A DNA stretch of 21,807 nucleotides. Origin: Vulcanimicrobiia bacterium. GTDB lineage: Bacteria > Vulcanimicrobiota > Vulcanimicrobiia > Vulcanimicrobiales > Vulcanimicrobiaceae. Made by a program: the position numbers and the translations under genes. Under the pieces are notes generated by a model, which was not told the origin of the DNA, did no database searches, and saw only the letters and a list, made by a program, of their open reading frames with translations. Position 1 is the first letter of the stretch; each line of letters opens with the position of its first letter. Positions 1 through 7,254 of this stretch are shown here, piece by piece. The stretch lies in assembly GCA_025451135.1 (NCBI GenBank), contig JANWKW010000120.1, forward strand, positions 1 through 21,807, written 5' to 3'.

Positions 1-233
1 CGACGCTGCGGGCCGGCGACACGGTGCTGCTCGTGCTCGTGACCATGACCTTCGGCGCGGGCGCGCACGCCTGTCCGGGAGATGCGGTCGCGACGCGCAT
101 CGCGCAGATGGCCGTCCGTCGCGTCCTGGCCGACGGCGTGGCGCTCCGGGGCCCGGCCGGCTACGTCGATCGCCCCAACGTCCGCATCCCGCTGTTCGAT
201 CGACCGGGGGGAACCGTTCTCTCGCCCACGTAA
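1..233 (+). CDS. Cytochrome P450, C-terminal fragment (5' end outside window)
   Basis: This is the last 77 residues of a gene entering from the left edge (first full codon at 3, TAA at 231-233). The residues FGAGAHACPG fit the P450 heme-binding loop FxxGxxxCxG, and the Cys would be the axial heme ligand. The segment after it fits the L helix (ATRIAQMAVRRVL), and the tail NVRIPLFDRP resembles the final beta strands of bacterial P450s. P450s are heme monooxygenases that need an electron-transfer partner; no ferredoxin or reductase is visible downstream. The substrate cannot be inferred because the recognition helices lie outside the window. The next gene starts 9 bp downstream on the same strand, so they may share a transcript. 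Confidence 0.85.
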   Translation, partial: TLRAGDTVLLVLVTMTFGAGAHACPGDAVATRIAQMAVRRVLADGVALRGPAGYVDRPNVRIPLFDRPGGTVLSPT

Positions 234-242
234 GGCGGCGGA

Positions 243-716
243 ATGAGCCAAGAACTGTACGACATTCCGGTTCGCCGCAACGACGGCAGCGGCGCGACCC
301 TGCGCGAATATGCCGGCGACGCGCTCCTGATCGTCAACGTCGCGTCCCAATGCGGGCTGACCCCGCAGTACGGCGGACTCGAGGGCCTCGAGCAAGAGTT
401 CGGCGGCAGGGGCTTCCACGTGCTCGGCTTCCCGTGCAACCAGTTCGGCGCGCAAGAGCCCGGCAGCAACGCCGAGATCGCGCAGTTCTGCGAGACCAAC
501 TACGGCGTGTCGTTCCCGCTCTTCGACAAGATCGAGGTCAACGGCCAAGGCCGGCATCCGCTCTACGCCGCCCTGATCGGCGACGGCCCCGACATCGGGT
601 GGAACTTCGAGAAGTTCCTGGTCGATCGCGACGGCGCGGTGATCGCGCGCTTCGATCCGAAGACGCCGCCCGACGACGCCGCCTTGCGCGCCGCCATCGA
701 ACGCGCGATTGCGTAG
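243..716 (+). CDS. Glutathione peroxidase family thiol peroxidase
   Basis: The product has 157 residues, full length for a bacterial GPx (BtuE/BsaA type). It reduces H2O2 or organic hydroperoxides at a cysteine. Three family motifs are clear: NVASQCGLTPQY with the peroxidatic Cys37, LGFPCNQFGAQEPG with the catalytic-site Gln71, and WNFEKFLVDRDG with the conserved Trp and Asn. Cys83 in QFCETNYGVSFPLF sits where non-animal, thioredoxin-dependent GPx enzymes carry the resolving Cys, so thioredoxin is the likelier reductant (inference). There is no signal peptide, so it is cytoplasmic. ATG at 243 follows a weak purine stretch (AAGGCGGCGG). It lies 9 bp after the P450 stop, and its stop overlaps the start of the sensor gene. 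Confidence 0.95.
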   Translation: MSQELYDIPVRRNDGSGATLREYAGDALLIVNVASQCGLTPQYGGLEGLEQEFGGRGFHVLGFPCNQFGAQEPGSNAEIAQFCETNYGVSFPLFDKIEVNGQGRHPLYAALIGDGPDIGWNFEKFLVDRDGAVIARFDPKTPPDDAALRAAIERAIA

Positions 717-2118
717 CTGGCGGATCTTCCTGGGCGTCGCGACCGCCGGCGCCCTGCTGCTGCTCGGTCTGCAGTTGCCGCCGCCCGCGCCGGTGGGCTT
801 CGACTTCTGGTTCGGGTTCGCGGGATCGATCCTGTTGGCGGCGTTCGCCGGATTCATCGGCTGGCAGGGCGCCGGGTCGCGCCGGGCGCGATTGCTCTGC
901 CTGGTCTTGCTCGCGACGGTGTTCGCGACCGCGCTCGCGCCCTGGAACTTCTGGCGCGGCGGCGAGACGCTGCAGCTGGCTGCGTGGGCGCTGGCGGCGA
1001 CGATCGGACCGCTGGCGCCGCTCTTCTTCGCCTACTATGCCGATACGTTCGGGACGCCCACGCCGCTGCGCCGGCGGTTCGCGATCGCGCAATACGTGTT
1101 GGCGATCCCATCGGTCCTGGTCGCGCTCGCACCGATCGCGGCGCGGCTCTCGCATGCGATCCCCCTCCGCATCGCCCTCGAGGCGGCGGTCACGAACCCG
1201 GCGCTCGACCTGCAGTTCCTGGTCGCGCTGGCGACGGGGATCCTCGCGATCCGCGCCAGCCACGGCGACGACCGGCAGCGGATCCTGTGGGCGACGATCG
1301 CGAGCGCGCCGTATATCGTCGCCGCCGCCTTCACCGGCTGGCCCGGCGTTCCGGACGAGTTCGGCAACGTGGCGCTCCTACTGTGGCCGATCGGCCTCGC
1401 CTACGCCGCCCTGCGCGGGAAACTGCCGGACGTCGCGTTCGCGGTCAATCGCGCGGCCGTCTTCACCGTCGTCTCGGCGATCGTGCTGGTGCTCTTCGTC
1501 ACCTTCGAGTGGTTCCTCGCCGAGTGGGTCAAGCCGATCGGCCACGACGCGGACTTGGTGCTGAGCCTCGGGTTCGCGCTGGTGCTCGGCATCTCGACCC
1601 GCTTGATCCACCATCGCGTCGACCATGCGATCGACAGGATCATCTTCCGCAAACGCAATGCCGATCTGGCGGCCCTGCGCTCCTTCGCCGCCGAAGCGCC
1701 CTTCATCACCGACCGGCAGGTACTGATCGCGCGCACCGTCGCCGCCATTCGCGCGCATACCGACGCGTCGAGCGCGGCGGTCGTGCCGGACGGCGGTCCC
1801 GAAGCGAACGATCCCGCGATGGTCGCCCTGCGCGCGCGGCGCGTTCCGGTCGAACCCGGCCCGCTCGAAAGCGCGCTCGGCGGCGAGCTCGCGCTGCCCA
1901 TGTCGGCCGGAGCGACGTTTCTCGGCGCGCTGGTCTGCGGGCAGAAGGCGGAAGGGGGCGCCTACGCGCCCGACGAGATCGCAGCGCTGACCGCGATCGC
2001 CGGCGGCGTCGCAGAAGCGCTGCTGATCCTTCGCGGGAGCGGCCAGTACGTCGCGCTGCTCGAACGCATCGCCGCCGCCCAAGAGCGCATCCTCGAGGCG
2101 CTGCGCGCCCCGCGCTAG
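709..2118 (+). CDS. Multi-pass membrane protein with GAF-like C-terminal domain, kinase-less sensor
   Basis: The product has 469 residues. Roughly residues 1-300 form 8-10 hydrophobic helices. A juxtamembrane stretch (VDHAIDRIIFRKRNADLAAL) follows, like the linker between 7TM-type sensor regions and the cytoplasmic part of ComP-like histidine kinases. Residues about 320-440 read as a GAF-like alpha/beta domain, and the tail ends in a short coiled coil (ALLERIAAAQERILEALRAP). No DHp histidine, HATPase, GGDEF or other output domain follows, so it senses without an obvious catalytic output. It starts with TTG at 709 and overlaps the peroxidase stop (714-716) by 8 bp, which suggests translational coupling. 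The ligand is unknown. The GAF call is moderate, being based on predicted fold pattern and context only. Confidence 0.7.
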   Translation: MRSWRIFLGVATAGALLLLGLQLPPPAPVGFDFWFGFAGSILLAAFAGFIGWQGAGSRRARLLCLVLLATVFATALAPWNFWRGGETLQLAAWALAATIGPLAPLFFAYYADTFGTPTPLRRRFAIAQYVLAIPSVLVALAPIAARLSHAIPLRIALEAAVTNPALDLQFLVALATGILAIRASHGDDRQRILWATIASAPYIVAAAFTGWPGVPDEFGNVALLLWPIGLAYAALRGKLPDVAFAVNRAAVFTVVSAIVLVLFVTFEWFLAEWVKPIGHDADLVLSLGFALVLGISTRLIHHRVDHAIDRIIFRKRNADLAALRSFAAEAPFITDRQVLIARTVAAIRAHTDASSAAVVPDGGPEANDPAMVALRARRVPVEPGPLESALGGELALPMSAGATFLGALVCGQKAEGGAYAPDEIAALTAIAGGVAEALLILRGSGQYVALLERIAAAQERILEALRAPR

Positions 2119-2124
2119 CGCGGG

Positions 2125-2688
2125 TCAGATCGCGCTGAGTTTCGGCTCGTCGACCGGCGTGCCGCTGACGGCCGCGGTCGCGAACTCCGAGGCGCGCGCG
2201 ACCTGCGCCGCCCGGACGAGATCGAGCGCGGCCGATTCCGGATCGCTCGAACGAGCGCGCAGGGCTCGCGCGTAGAGGTCCGCGGCGAAGCCGTTGAGCC
2301 ACAGGGCGCTGCCCGGATTGAGGTTCGCGATCAGCTTGCCGGTCGCGTCGTAGGCGTTATCCGACGTTCCGCGCCCGGTCGCGCTCGCGGCCGCGAGCAG
2401 GGTGTCCGAGGCGCGCGCGTAGTCCTCGGCCGGGACGTAATCGTTGCGCAGCCACGCCTTGAGCGCCATATCGTAGGCGCGCTGCGCGGAGACGATCAAC
2501 CGCGCGTCGGTGGAGTCGGGCGAGGACGCGTCCTGCAGCAGTTGGGCGGTCCGGTTGAGGTGGTCGCTGACGGCTTGGCGCGAGATCGACGAATCGATGG
2601 TGGCGCCGGTGATCTGCTCCGCCGACGCGATTGCCGGCGCGAGCATGGCCAGGGCGGCGGCGAGTGCGAAGATGGATCGGATACGCAT
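2125..2688 (-). CDS. Secreted helical protein of unknown function
   Basis: The product has 187 residues. ATG at 2688 is preceded by a good Shine-Dalgarno (AGGAG, 5 nt spacing); an in-frame upstream extension to 2733 has no such support. Residues 1-23 (MRIRSIFALAAALAMLAPAI, then ASA) are a typical Sec signal peptide with cleavage after ASA. The mature part is alanine-rich and helical, with about 160 residues and no Cys, and might fold as TPR-like helical hairpins (for example AQRAYDMALKAWLRNDYVPA and ALDLVRAAQVARASEFATAA). I recognise no family. It converges on the sensor gene with a 6 bp gap and diverges from the CVNH gene. GATAAT on the - strand (2728-2723), 35 nt upstream of the start, is a possible -10 box. 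Confidence 0.8.
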   Translation of the reverse strand: MRIRSIFALAAALAMLAPAIASAEQITGATIDSSISRQAVSDHLNRTAQLLQDASSPDSTDARLIVSAQRAYDMALKAWLRNDYVPAEDYARASDTLLAAASATGRGTSDNAYDATGKLIANLNPGSALWLNGFAADLYARALRARSSDPESAALDLVRAAQVARASEFATAAVSGTPVDEPKLSAI

Positions 2689-2890
2689 GACTTCTCCTGG
2701 TGGTGACGTTCGTTGCTCGCCCATTATCCGCACAACGCCTGAGAGTATCCCGGATGTGACCGCGCGAGCGGTAGTTCGCCAAGCGAGCGCTGGGCAACGC
2801 AGGCGGAACTTCTGCGCCCCGGCGTGGCGTTTCGATTAGTGGGAAAGACCTTGGCGTCTTTACAAAAATAGTCGGAGGAAAAATCGTACA
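2689..2890. promoter_or_regulatory. Divergent promoter region
   Basis: About 200 bp separate two divergent secreted-protein genes, so both promoters should lie here. It is visibly more AT-rich near 2830-2885 than its surroundings. A GATAAT reads on the - strand at 2728-2723. On the + side, GGAGG at 2874-2878 lies 12 nt before the CVNH start, a slightly long spacing. I see no convincing -35 hexamer and no small ORF with coding character. Confidence 0.4.
2844..2861 (+). promoter_or_regulatory. Short inverted repeat upstream of CVNH gene
   Basis: AAAGAC, a 6-nt spacer CTTGGC, then GTCTTT form a perfect 6-bp dyad ending 29 nt before the CVNH start and 12 nt before its Shine-Dalgarno. It could be an operator half-site pair or a 5'-UTR hairpin. 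A 6-bp dyad can arise by chance. Confidence 0.25.
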
Positions 2891-3463
2891 ATGAAACGTC
2901 TCGCACTCCCGATCGCGCTCTGCGCCGCTCTCGTGACGGCGACCCTCGCCGGCGGCACGGCAAGCGCTCAGGTCTACGGACAGCAGGGCTACGGCAATGC
3001 GCCGGCCGGCTCGTACCAGCAGACCTGCAACGGCATCCGCGTCCGCGGCAACGGCCTGTTGACCGCAAACTGCCTCAACAACGGCGGCCAGCGCGTGCGT
3101 TCGTCGCTCGCGTTCCAGTCCTGCCGAGGCGGCGACATCGGCAACATCAACGGTCAGCTGAGCTGCGTCCGCGGGGGATCCGGCTACTACGGTCGCGGCC
3201 ACGGTCGGCGCGGCAACCATCGCGGCGGCCGCTACCGCAACCGCGACAACGACGACAATAACAACGGCAACACCGGCGCGCTGCCGTCGGGTTCGTACCA
3301 GCAGTCGTGCAACAACGCCAGCATGCAGGGCAGCACGCTCACGGCGAACTGCCGCAACGACTCGGGCGCCTACATGACCTCGTACCTCGACGTCAGCCAG
3401 TGCCGCTCGACCGACGACATCGGCAACCTCAACGGACAGCTCCGCTGCATCTACCGCTACTAG
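2891..3463 (+). CDS. Secreted CVNH (cyanovirin-N homology) lectin-like protein, two repeats
   Basis: The product has 190 residues. Residues 1-26 form a Sec signal peptide (hydrophobic core, cleavage near ASA-QV). Two homologous repeats follow: about 39-92 (GSYQQTCNGIRVRG...NINGQLSC) and about 132-186 (GSYQQSCNNASMQGSTLTAN...NLNGQLRC). Both fit the CVNH pattern of cyanovirin-N: SxTC, LxAxC, DxxxxIxNxxGxL. CVNH proteins bind high-mannose glycans or act as extracellular glycan-binding modules. Each repeat has four Cys at matching places (46/61/78/92 and 140/154/171/186), against two per repeat in cyanovirin-N. A hydrophilic Gly/Arg then Asn/Asp-rich linker (about 94-131) separates the repeats, whereas they are contiguous in cyanovirin-N. 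The start is set by a single ATG with GGAGG 12 nt upstream. It is probably transcribed alone, since a hairpin follows. Confidence 0.88.
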   Translation: MKRLALPIALCAALVTATLAGGTASAQVYGQQGYGNAPAGSYQQTCNGIRVRGNGLLTANCLNNGGQRVRSSLAFQSCRGGDIGNINGQLSCVRGGSGYYGRGHGRRGNHRGGRYRNRDNDDNNNGNTGALPSGSYQQSCNNASMQGSTLTANCRNDSGAYMTSYLDVSQCRSTDDIGNLNGQLRCIYRY

Positions 3464-3478
3464 CGACTCCTCGGCGGC

Positions 3479-3515
3479 GACCAAGGGACTCGCGCGTCGC
3501 GCGGGTCCCTTGGTC
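3479..3515 (+). terminator. Strong hairpin after CVNH gene, terminator-like
   Basis: GACCAAGGGAC pairs perfectly with GTCCCTTGGTC. Inside it lie one T-G wobble and CGCG/CGCG, closing on a CGTCG loop, giving about 16 bp of stem beginning 16 nt after the stop. No U-tract follows, so it is either a U-less terminator or an RNA-stabilising 3' hairpin. Confidence 0.65.
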
Positions 3516-3559
3516 TTCCCGCTTGACGGGAGTCCGCGAGATACGCTAAGACGGACGTC

Positions 3560-4954
3560 ATGGGAACGCATGGATGGACGATCGCGATACGCGATCCTCG
3601 CTGGGTCGCGCTCGGCGTGCTGTGCGTCGGCATGCTCATGGTCGTGCTCGACAACACCGTCGTAAACGTCGCGTTGCCGTCCATCCAATCCGATCTCGGA
3701 TTCACGCACGCGGGCCTGGCGTGGGTGGTCAATGCCTATATGATCGCGTTCGGCGGGCTGCTCTTGCTCGCGGGACGCTTGGGCGATCTGATCGGCAGCC
3801 GCCGCGTCTTCGTGACCGGCCTCGTGATCTTCACCGCCGCATCGGCGCTGTGCGGCCTCGCCTGGCGCGCGGACGTGCTGGTCGCCGCGCGATTCGTGCA
3901 GGGCTTGGGCGGCGCGATGGCCTCGTCGGTCATCCTGGCGATGATCGTGACCACCTTCGAAGAGGCGCGCGAGCGCGCGCGAGCGCTCGGCGCGTTCAGC
4001 TTCGTCGCGTCGGCGGGAGGCTCGATCGGGTTGCTCTTGGGCGGCGCGATCACGCAAGCGCTGAGCTGGCACTGGGCGTTTCTGGTCAACGTCCCGATCG
4101 GCATCGCGGCCCTATTCCTCGCGCGCGCGTACCTCAAAGGCGGCGGCGGCATCGGCTTGCGTGCCGGCGCGGACGTGCTCGGCGCGCTCTCGATCACGGC
4201 ATCCCTGATGTTGGCGGTCTACACGGTCGTCGCGAGCCCGGACCAGGCTCCGGGTTCGCCGCAGACGTGGATCCTCGGCGGCGTCGCCCTCGCCCTGTTC
4301 GTGGCGTTTCTCGCGCGCCAGGCGACGGCGGCGACGCCGCTGCTCCCCTTGCGTCTGTTCCGCTCGCGCAACCTGAGCGGCAGCAATCTGCTGCAGGCGC
4401 TCCTGGTCGCCGGCATGTTCGGCTTCTTCTTCCTCGACTCGCTCTATCTGCGCCGGTCGCTCGGCTACGATGCCGTGCACACCGGCTTGGCCTTTCTGCC
4501 GGTGACGGTCGCGATCGGCGCGCTCTCACTCGGCTGGTCCGCCCGGCTGGCCGAGCGATTCGGCCCGCGCACCGTCATCCTGGCCGGCATCGCGCTCGCC
4601 GTCGCCGGCCTGGGCATCTGCGCGCTCGCGCCGCGGGGCGACTACCTGACGACTATCTTCCCCGCGATGGTGTTGATCGGCGCCGGCATGGGCGCGTCGT
4701 TCCCGTCGATCATGATGTTCGCGATGAGCGACGCTACCGCGGACGATTCGGGCGTCACCTCGGGCGTGGTCAACACCACCTCGAACGTCGGCGGCGCGTT
4801 CGGTCTCGCGATCCTCGCGACCATCCCCGACGCGCACGTCGCGTTCGGCGCGGCGGCGGTCTTGATGGCGCTCGCCGGCGTCGTGGCCGCGACGGTCCTC
4901 CAACCGGAACGGCTCGATGCGAACGCAGAGGCTTCCTCGCCCGCGGCCGCGTAG
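3560..4954 (+). CDS. MFS transporter, DHA2 (14-TMS, EmrB/QacA-like) family
   Basis: The product has 464 residues, nearly all hydrophobic helices, the length expected for a 14-TMS drug:H+ antiporter. The first helix carries the DHA2 signature LDNTVVNVALPSIQ (motif D1). The loop between helices 2 and 3 carries motif A (GRLGDLIGSRRVF). Motif C is present as AGGSIGLLLGGAIT, where the common GP is replaced by GL, a variant often seen in this subfamily. It is an inner-membrane proton-driven exporter, probably of lipophilic or cationic compounds; the substrate is not predictable. No TetR or MarR regulator lies beside it. ATG at 3560 has only a weak purine stretch upstream. The propeller gene begins 21 bp downstream and may be co-transcribed. 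Confidence 0.92.
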   Translation: MGTHGWTIAIRDPRWVALGVLCVGMLMVVLDNTVVNVALPSIQSDLGFTHAGLAWVVNAYMIAFGGLLLLAGRLGDLIGSRRVFVTGLVIFTAASALCGLAWRADVLVAARFVQGLGGAMASSVILAMIVTTFEEARERARALGAFSFVASAGGSIGLLLGGAITQALSWHWAFLVNVPIGIAALFLARAYLKGGGGIGLRAGADVLGALSITASLMLAVYTVVASPDQAPGSPQTWILGGVALALFVAFLARQATAATPLLPLRLFRSRNLSGSNLLQALLVAGMFGFFFLDSLYLRRSLGYDAVHTGLAFLPVTVAIGALSLGWSARLAERFGPRTVILAGIALAVAGLGICALAPRGDYLTTIFPAMVLIGAGMGASFPSIMMFAMSDATADDSGVTSGVVNTTSNVGGAFGLAILATIPDAHVAFGAAAVLMALAGVVAATVLQPERLDANAEASSPAAA

Positions 4955-4975
4955 CCCTCGCTATCGGAGGTGGCT

Positions 4976-6091
4976 ATGAGTCGGGTACGCGTTCTGGTCG
5001 GCACGCGCAAAGGTGCGTTCGTGCTCTCGTCGGACGGCAACCGAGAGAAGTGGGACGTCGGCGGACCGCACTTCGCCGGTTGGGAGGTCTATCACGTCAA
5101 GGGATCGCCCGCCGACCCGAACCGTCTCTACGCATCGCAGAGCAGCGGCTGGTTCGGCCAAGTGATCCAGCGTTCGGACGACGGCGGGACGAGCTGGAAT
5201 CCGGTCGGCAACACCTTCGCCTACGACGGCGTCCCGGGCACGCATCAGTGGTACGACGGCACCCCGCATCCGTGGGAGTTCGCGCGCGTCTGGCACCTCG
5301 AACCGTCGCTCGGCGATCCCGACACGGTCTTCGCCGGCGTCGAAGACGCGGCGCTCTTCAAGACCACTGACGGCGGCGCGAGTTGGAACGAGCTCTCGGG
5401 ATTGCGCAAGCACGGCTCCGGACCGCACTGGCAGCCGGGTGCGGGAGGGATGTGCCTGCATACCATCCTGCTCGACCCGAAGGATCCCGAGCGGATGTTC
5501 GTCGCGATCTCGGCCGCGGGAGCGTTCCGCACCGACGACGCCGGCGCGACCTGGAAACCCATCAACAAAGGACTCCGCTCCGCGCAGCTCCCCGACGAAG
5601 ACGCCGAGGTCGGCCACTGCGTGCATAATCTGGCGCTGCATCCGGCGCGTCCGTCGACCCTCTTCATGCAAAAGCACTGGGACGTGATGCGCAGCGACGA
5701 CGCCGGCGAGCACTGGCGCGAGATCAGCGGGAACCTTCCCCCCGATTTCGGCTTTCCGATCGACGACCACGCACACGAGCCCGAGACGGTCTACGTGGTG
5801 CCGATCAAGAGCGACTCCGAGCACTTCCCGCTCGACGGCAAGCTGCAGGTCTATCGCAGCCGGACCGGCGGCGACGAATGGGAGGCGCTCACCAAAGGCC
5901 TGCCGCAGCAGAATTGCTACGTGAACGTGCTGCGCGACGCGATGGCGGTCGACGCGCTCGACGCGTGCGGCATCTATTTCGGCACGACCGGCGGCCAGGT
6001 CTACGCCTCGAACGACGCGGGGGACAGCTGGAATCCGATCGTGCGCGACCTGCCGCCCGTGCTCTCGCTCGAAGTGCAAACGCTGCCGTGA
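4976..6091 (+). CDS. Asp-box (BNR/VPS10-type) beta-propeller protein
   Basis: The product has 371 residues and no signal peptide, so it is probably cytoplasmic. Six Asp-box repeats (S/T-x-D-x-G-x-x-W) are visible, near residues 67-74, 131-137, 186-193, 240-247, 296-302 and 345-352 (for example SDDGGTSW, TDDAGATW, SNDAGDSW). This matches the sortilin/VPS10 or YVTN/BNR-like propellers, often auto-named sialidase or exo-alpha-sialidase. I see no sialidase RIP motif or arginine triad, so hydrolase activity is not supported; a binding or scaffold role fits better. ATG at 4976 has GGAGG 5 nt upstream, which decides it over the in-frame GTG at 4970. The stop TGA (6089-6091) overlaps the GTG start of the MoaD-like gene. 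Confidence 0.88.
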   Translation: MSRVRVLVGTRKGAFVLSSDGNREKWDVGGPHFAGWEVYHVKGSPADPNRLYASQSSGWFGQVIQRSDDGGTSWNPVGNTFAYDGVPGTHQWYDGTPHPWEFARVWHLEPSLGDPDTVFAGVEDAALFKTTDGGASWNELSGLRKHGSGPHWQPGAGGMCLHTILLDPKDPERMFVAISAAGAFRTDDAGATWKPINKGLRSAQLPDEDAEVGHCVHNLALHPARPSTLFMQKHWDVMRSDDAGEHWREISGNLPPDFGFPIDDHAHEPETVYVVPIKSDSEHFPLDGKLQVYRSRTGGDEWEALTKGLPQQNCYVNVLRDAMAVDALDACGIYFGTTGGQVYASNDAGDSWNPIVRDLPPVLSLEVQTLP

Positions 6092-6384
6092 TCCGCGTCG
6101 TTCTGCCCGCGCATCTGCGCACGCTCGCGCGGATCGAGGGCGAGCAGCGGTTCGAGATCGGGGGTCCGGCCACCATCGCCGCGGTGCTCGATGCGGTCGA
6201 GGCCCGTCATCCGATGCTGCGCGGCACCATCCGCGACCCGGCGACCGGGAAGCGGCGGGCGTTCGTCCGGTTCTTCGCCTGCGAGCGCGATCTCTCGCAC
6301 GATCCGCTCGACGCTCCGCTCCCCGCCGCGATCGCGAACGGCGCCGAACCGCTGCTCGTCGTAGGGGCGATGGCCGGCGGCTAG
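6088..6384 (+). CDS. MoaD/ThiS-like ubiquitin-fold small protein
   Basis: The product has 98 residues and starts with GTG at 6088, in a 4-bp GTGA overlap with the propeller stop, so the two are almost certainly translationally coupled. The N-terminus IRVVLPAHLRTLARIEGEQR fits the beta1-beta2 hairpin of the ubiquitin-like sulfur carriers. A helix (TIAAVLDAVEARHPMLRGTI) follows, and the protein ends exactly in AMAGG. MoaD, ThiS and related carriers use the terminal Gly-Gly for adenylation by a MoeB/ThiF E1-like enzyme and then thiocarboxylation or conjugation. No E1-like, MoaE, ThiG or JAMM protein gene is in the window, so its partner must be encoded elsewhere. Molybdopterin synthesis is only one option; the propeller pairing suggests a dedicated role. 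Confidence 0.85.
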   Translation: MIRVVLPAHLRTLARIEGEQRFEIGGPATIAAVLDAVEARHPMLRGTIRDPATGKRRAFVRFFACERDLSHDPLDAPLPAAIANGAEPLLVVGAMAGG

Positions 6385-6395
6385 AACACCGCCGT

Positions 6396-7250
6396 ATGGA
6401 CGTCGCATCCGGTCTGCTAGCCGCTCTCGTCGCGCTCTCGGCTCCGTATCACGGAAAAGTCGCGCTCTACGCGACCGATCTGACGAGCGGACGGGAGGTC
6501 GCGCTCGACGCCGACACGCCCGTTCCGACCGCGTCGGTCATCAAGCTCGCGGTCCTGTTCGAGGCGCTCAAACAGGTGCAATCCGGCCGCGTGCGTTTCG
6601 CCGACACGCTCACGATGAAGAAACCGGACCAGGTGCCGGGCTCCGGCGTCCTCTCGCTCTTCGACACGCCGATGCAGCTGACGTTCAAGGACGCGCTCAC
6701 GATGATGATCGCGACCAGCGACAACACCGGCACGAATCTCGCGATCGACCACCTCGGCCTCGACAATATCGATAACCGCATCGCGTGGATGGGCCTCAAG
6801 GACACGCGGCTCTACAAGAAGGTGTTCATGCCGGCGGTCGGCCCGATGCCGCCCGATCAGAAACAGTTCGGCCTGGGCAAGACGACCGCGCGCGAGATGG
6901 CCGCGATCATGACGCGCTTCGCGACCTGCGATCTGAACGCGGCCGGGACGGACGCGCCGTCGCCGCCCAGCGCGGCCGATCGCGCGCTCTGCGATACGGC
7001 CATCGCGATGCTCAAACATCAGACCGACGGCAACAGCATCCCGCGCTATTTGACCGGCGTCGAGGTGGCGAACAAGACCGGGTCGCTCGACGACGTGCGC
7101 AACGACGTCGCGATCGTCTACGCCAAGAACGGCCCGATCGTGATCTCGGCCTTCACCTATGCGAACGCCGACCAGAGCTGGACGCCCGACAACGCCGGCG
7201 CGCTGCTGATCGGCAAGATGGCCAAGACGATCGTCGACGCCTGGCAGTAG
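6396..7250 (+). CDS. Class A beta-lactamase-fold serine hydrolase (Beta-lactamase2 type), no signal peptide
   Basis: The product has 284 residues. Catalytic motifs are in order: SVIK (Ser47, Lys50), SDN (108-110) and KTG (227-229). Around residues 150-165, where class A enzymes carry the omega-loop ExxxN with the deacylating Glu166, this one reads MPPDQKQFGLGKTTAREM with no such Glu. It is therefore more likely a DD-peptidase or esterase-like relative than a true beta-lactamase. The domain begins almost at residue 6 (LLAALVALSAPYHGKVALYA), and no signal peptide or lipobox is visible in the open frame upstream, which is odd for this fold. Cys178 and Cys199 could pair if the protein is exported by another route. 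ATG at 6396 has no clear Shine-Dalgarno and lies 11 bp after the MoaD-like stop. Confidence 0.85.
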   Translation: MDVASGLLAALVALSAPYHGKVALYATDLTSGREVALDADTPVPTASVIKLAVLFEALKQVQSGRVRFADTLTMKKPDQVPGSGVLSLFDTPMQLTFKDALTMMIATSDNTGTNLAIDHLGLDNIDNRIAWMGLKDTRLYKKVFMPAVGPMPPDQKQFGLGKTTAREMAAIMTRFATCDLNAAGTDAPSPPSAADRALCDTAIAMLKHQTDGNSIPRYLTGVEVANKTGSLDDVRNDVAIVYAKNGPIVISAFTYANADQSWTPDNAGALLIGKMAKTIVDAWQ

Positions 7251-7254
7251 GCGG

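Noticed and set aside
2856..2863. GTCTTTAC as a shared regulatory motif (also at 11350-11357)
   Set aside because: Two copies of an 8-mer in different orientations relative to the nearby genes are not enough to support a regulon signal.
3960..3990. GCGCGCGAGCGCGCGCGAGCG-like run as a repeat element
   Set aside because: It encodes EARERARALGAF within the MFS gene, in a cytoplasmic loop; it is low-complexity codon usage, not a separate element.
4976..6091. Calling the propeller protein a sialidase
   Set aside because: Asp boxes alone are not diagnostic. I see no RIP motif, arginine triad or signal peptide.
6088..6384. Merging the MoaD-like protein with the propeller as one split gene
   Set aside because: The two frames differ, the overlap is the classic GTGA, and the small protein has its own complete ubiquitin-like pattern.
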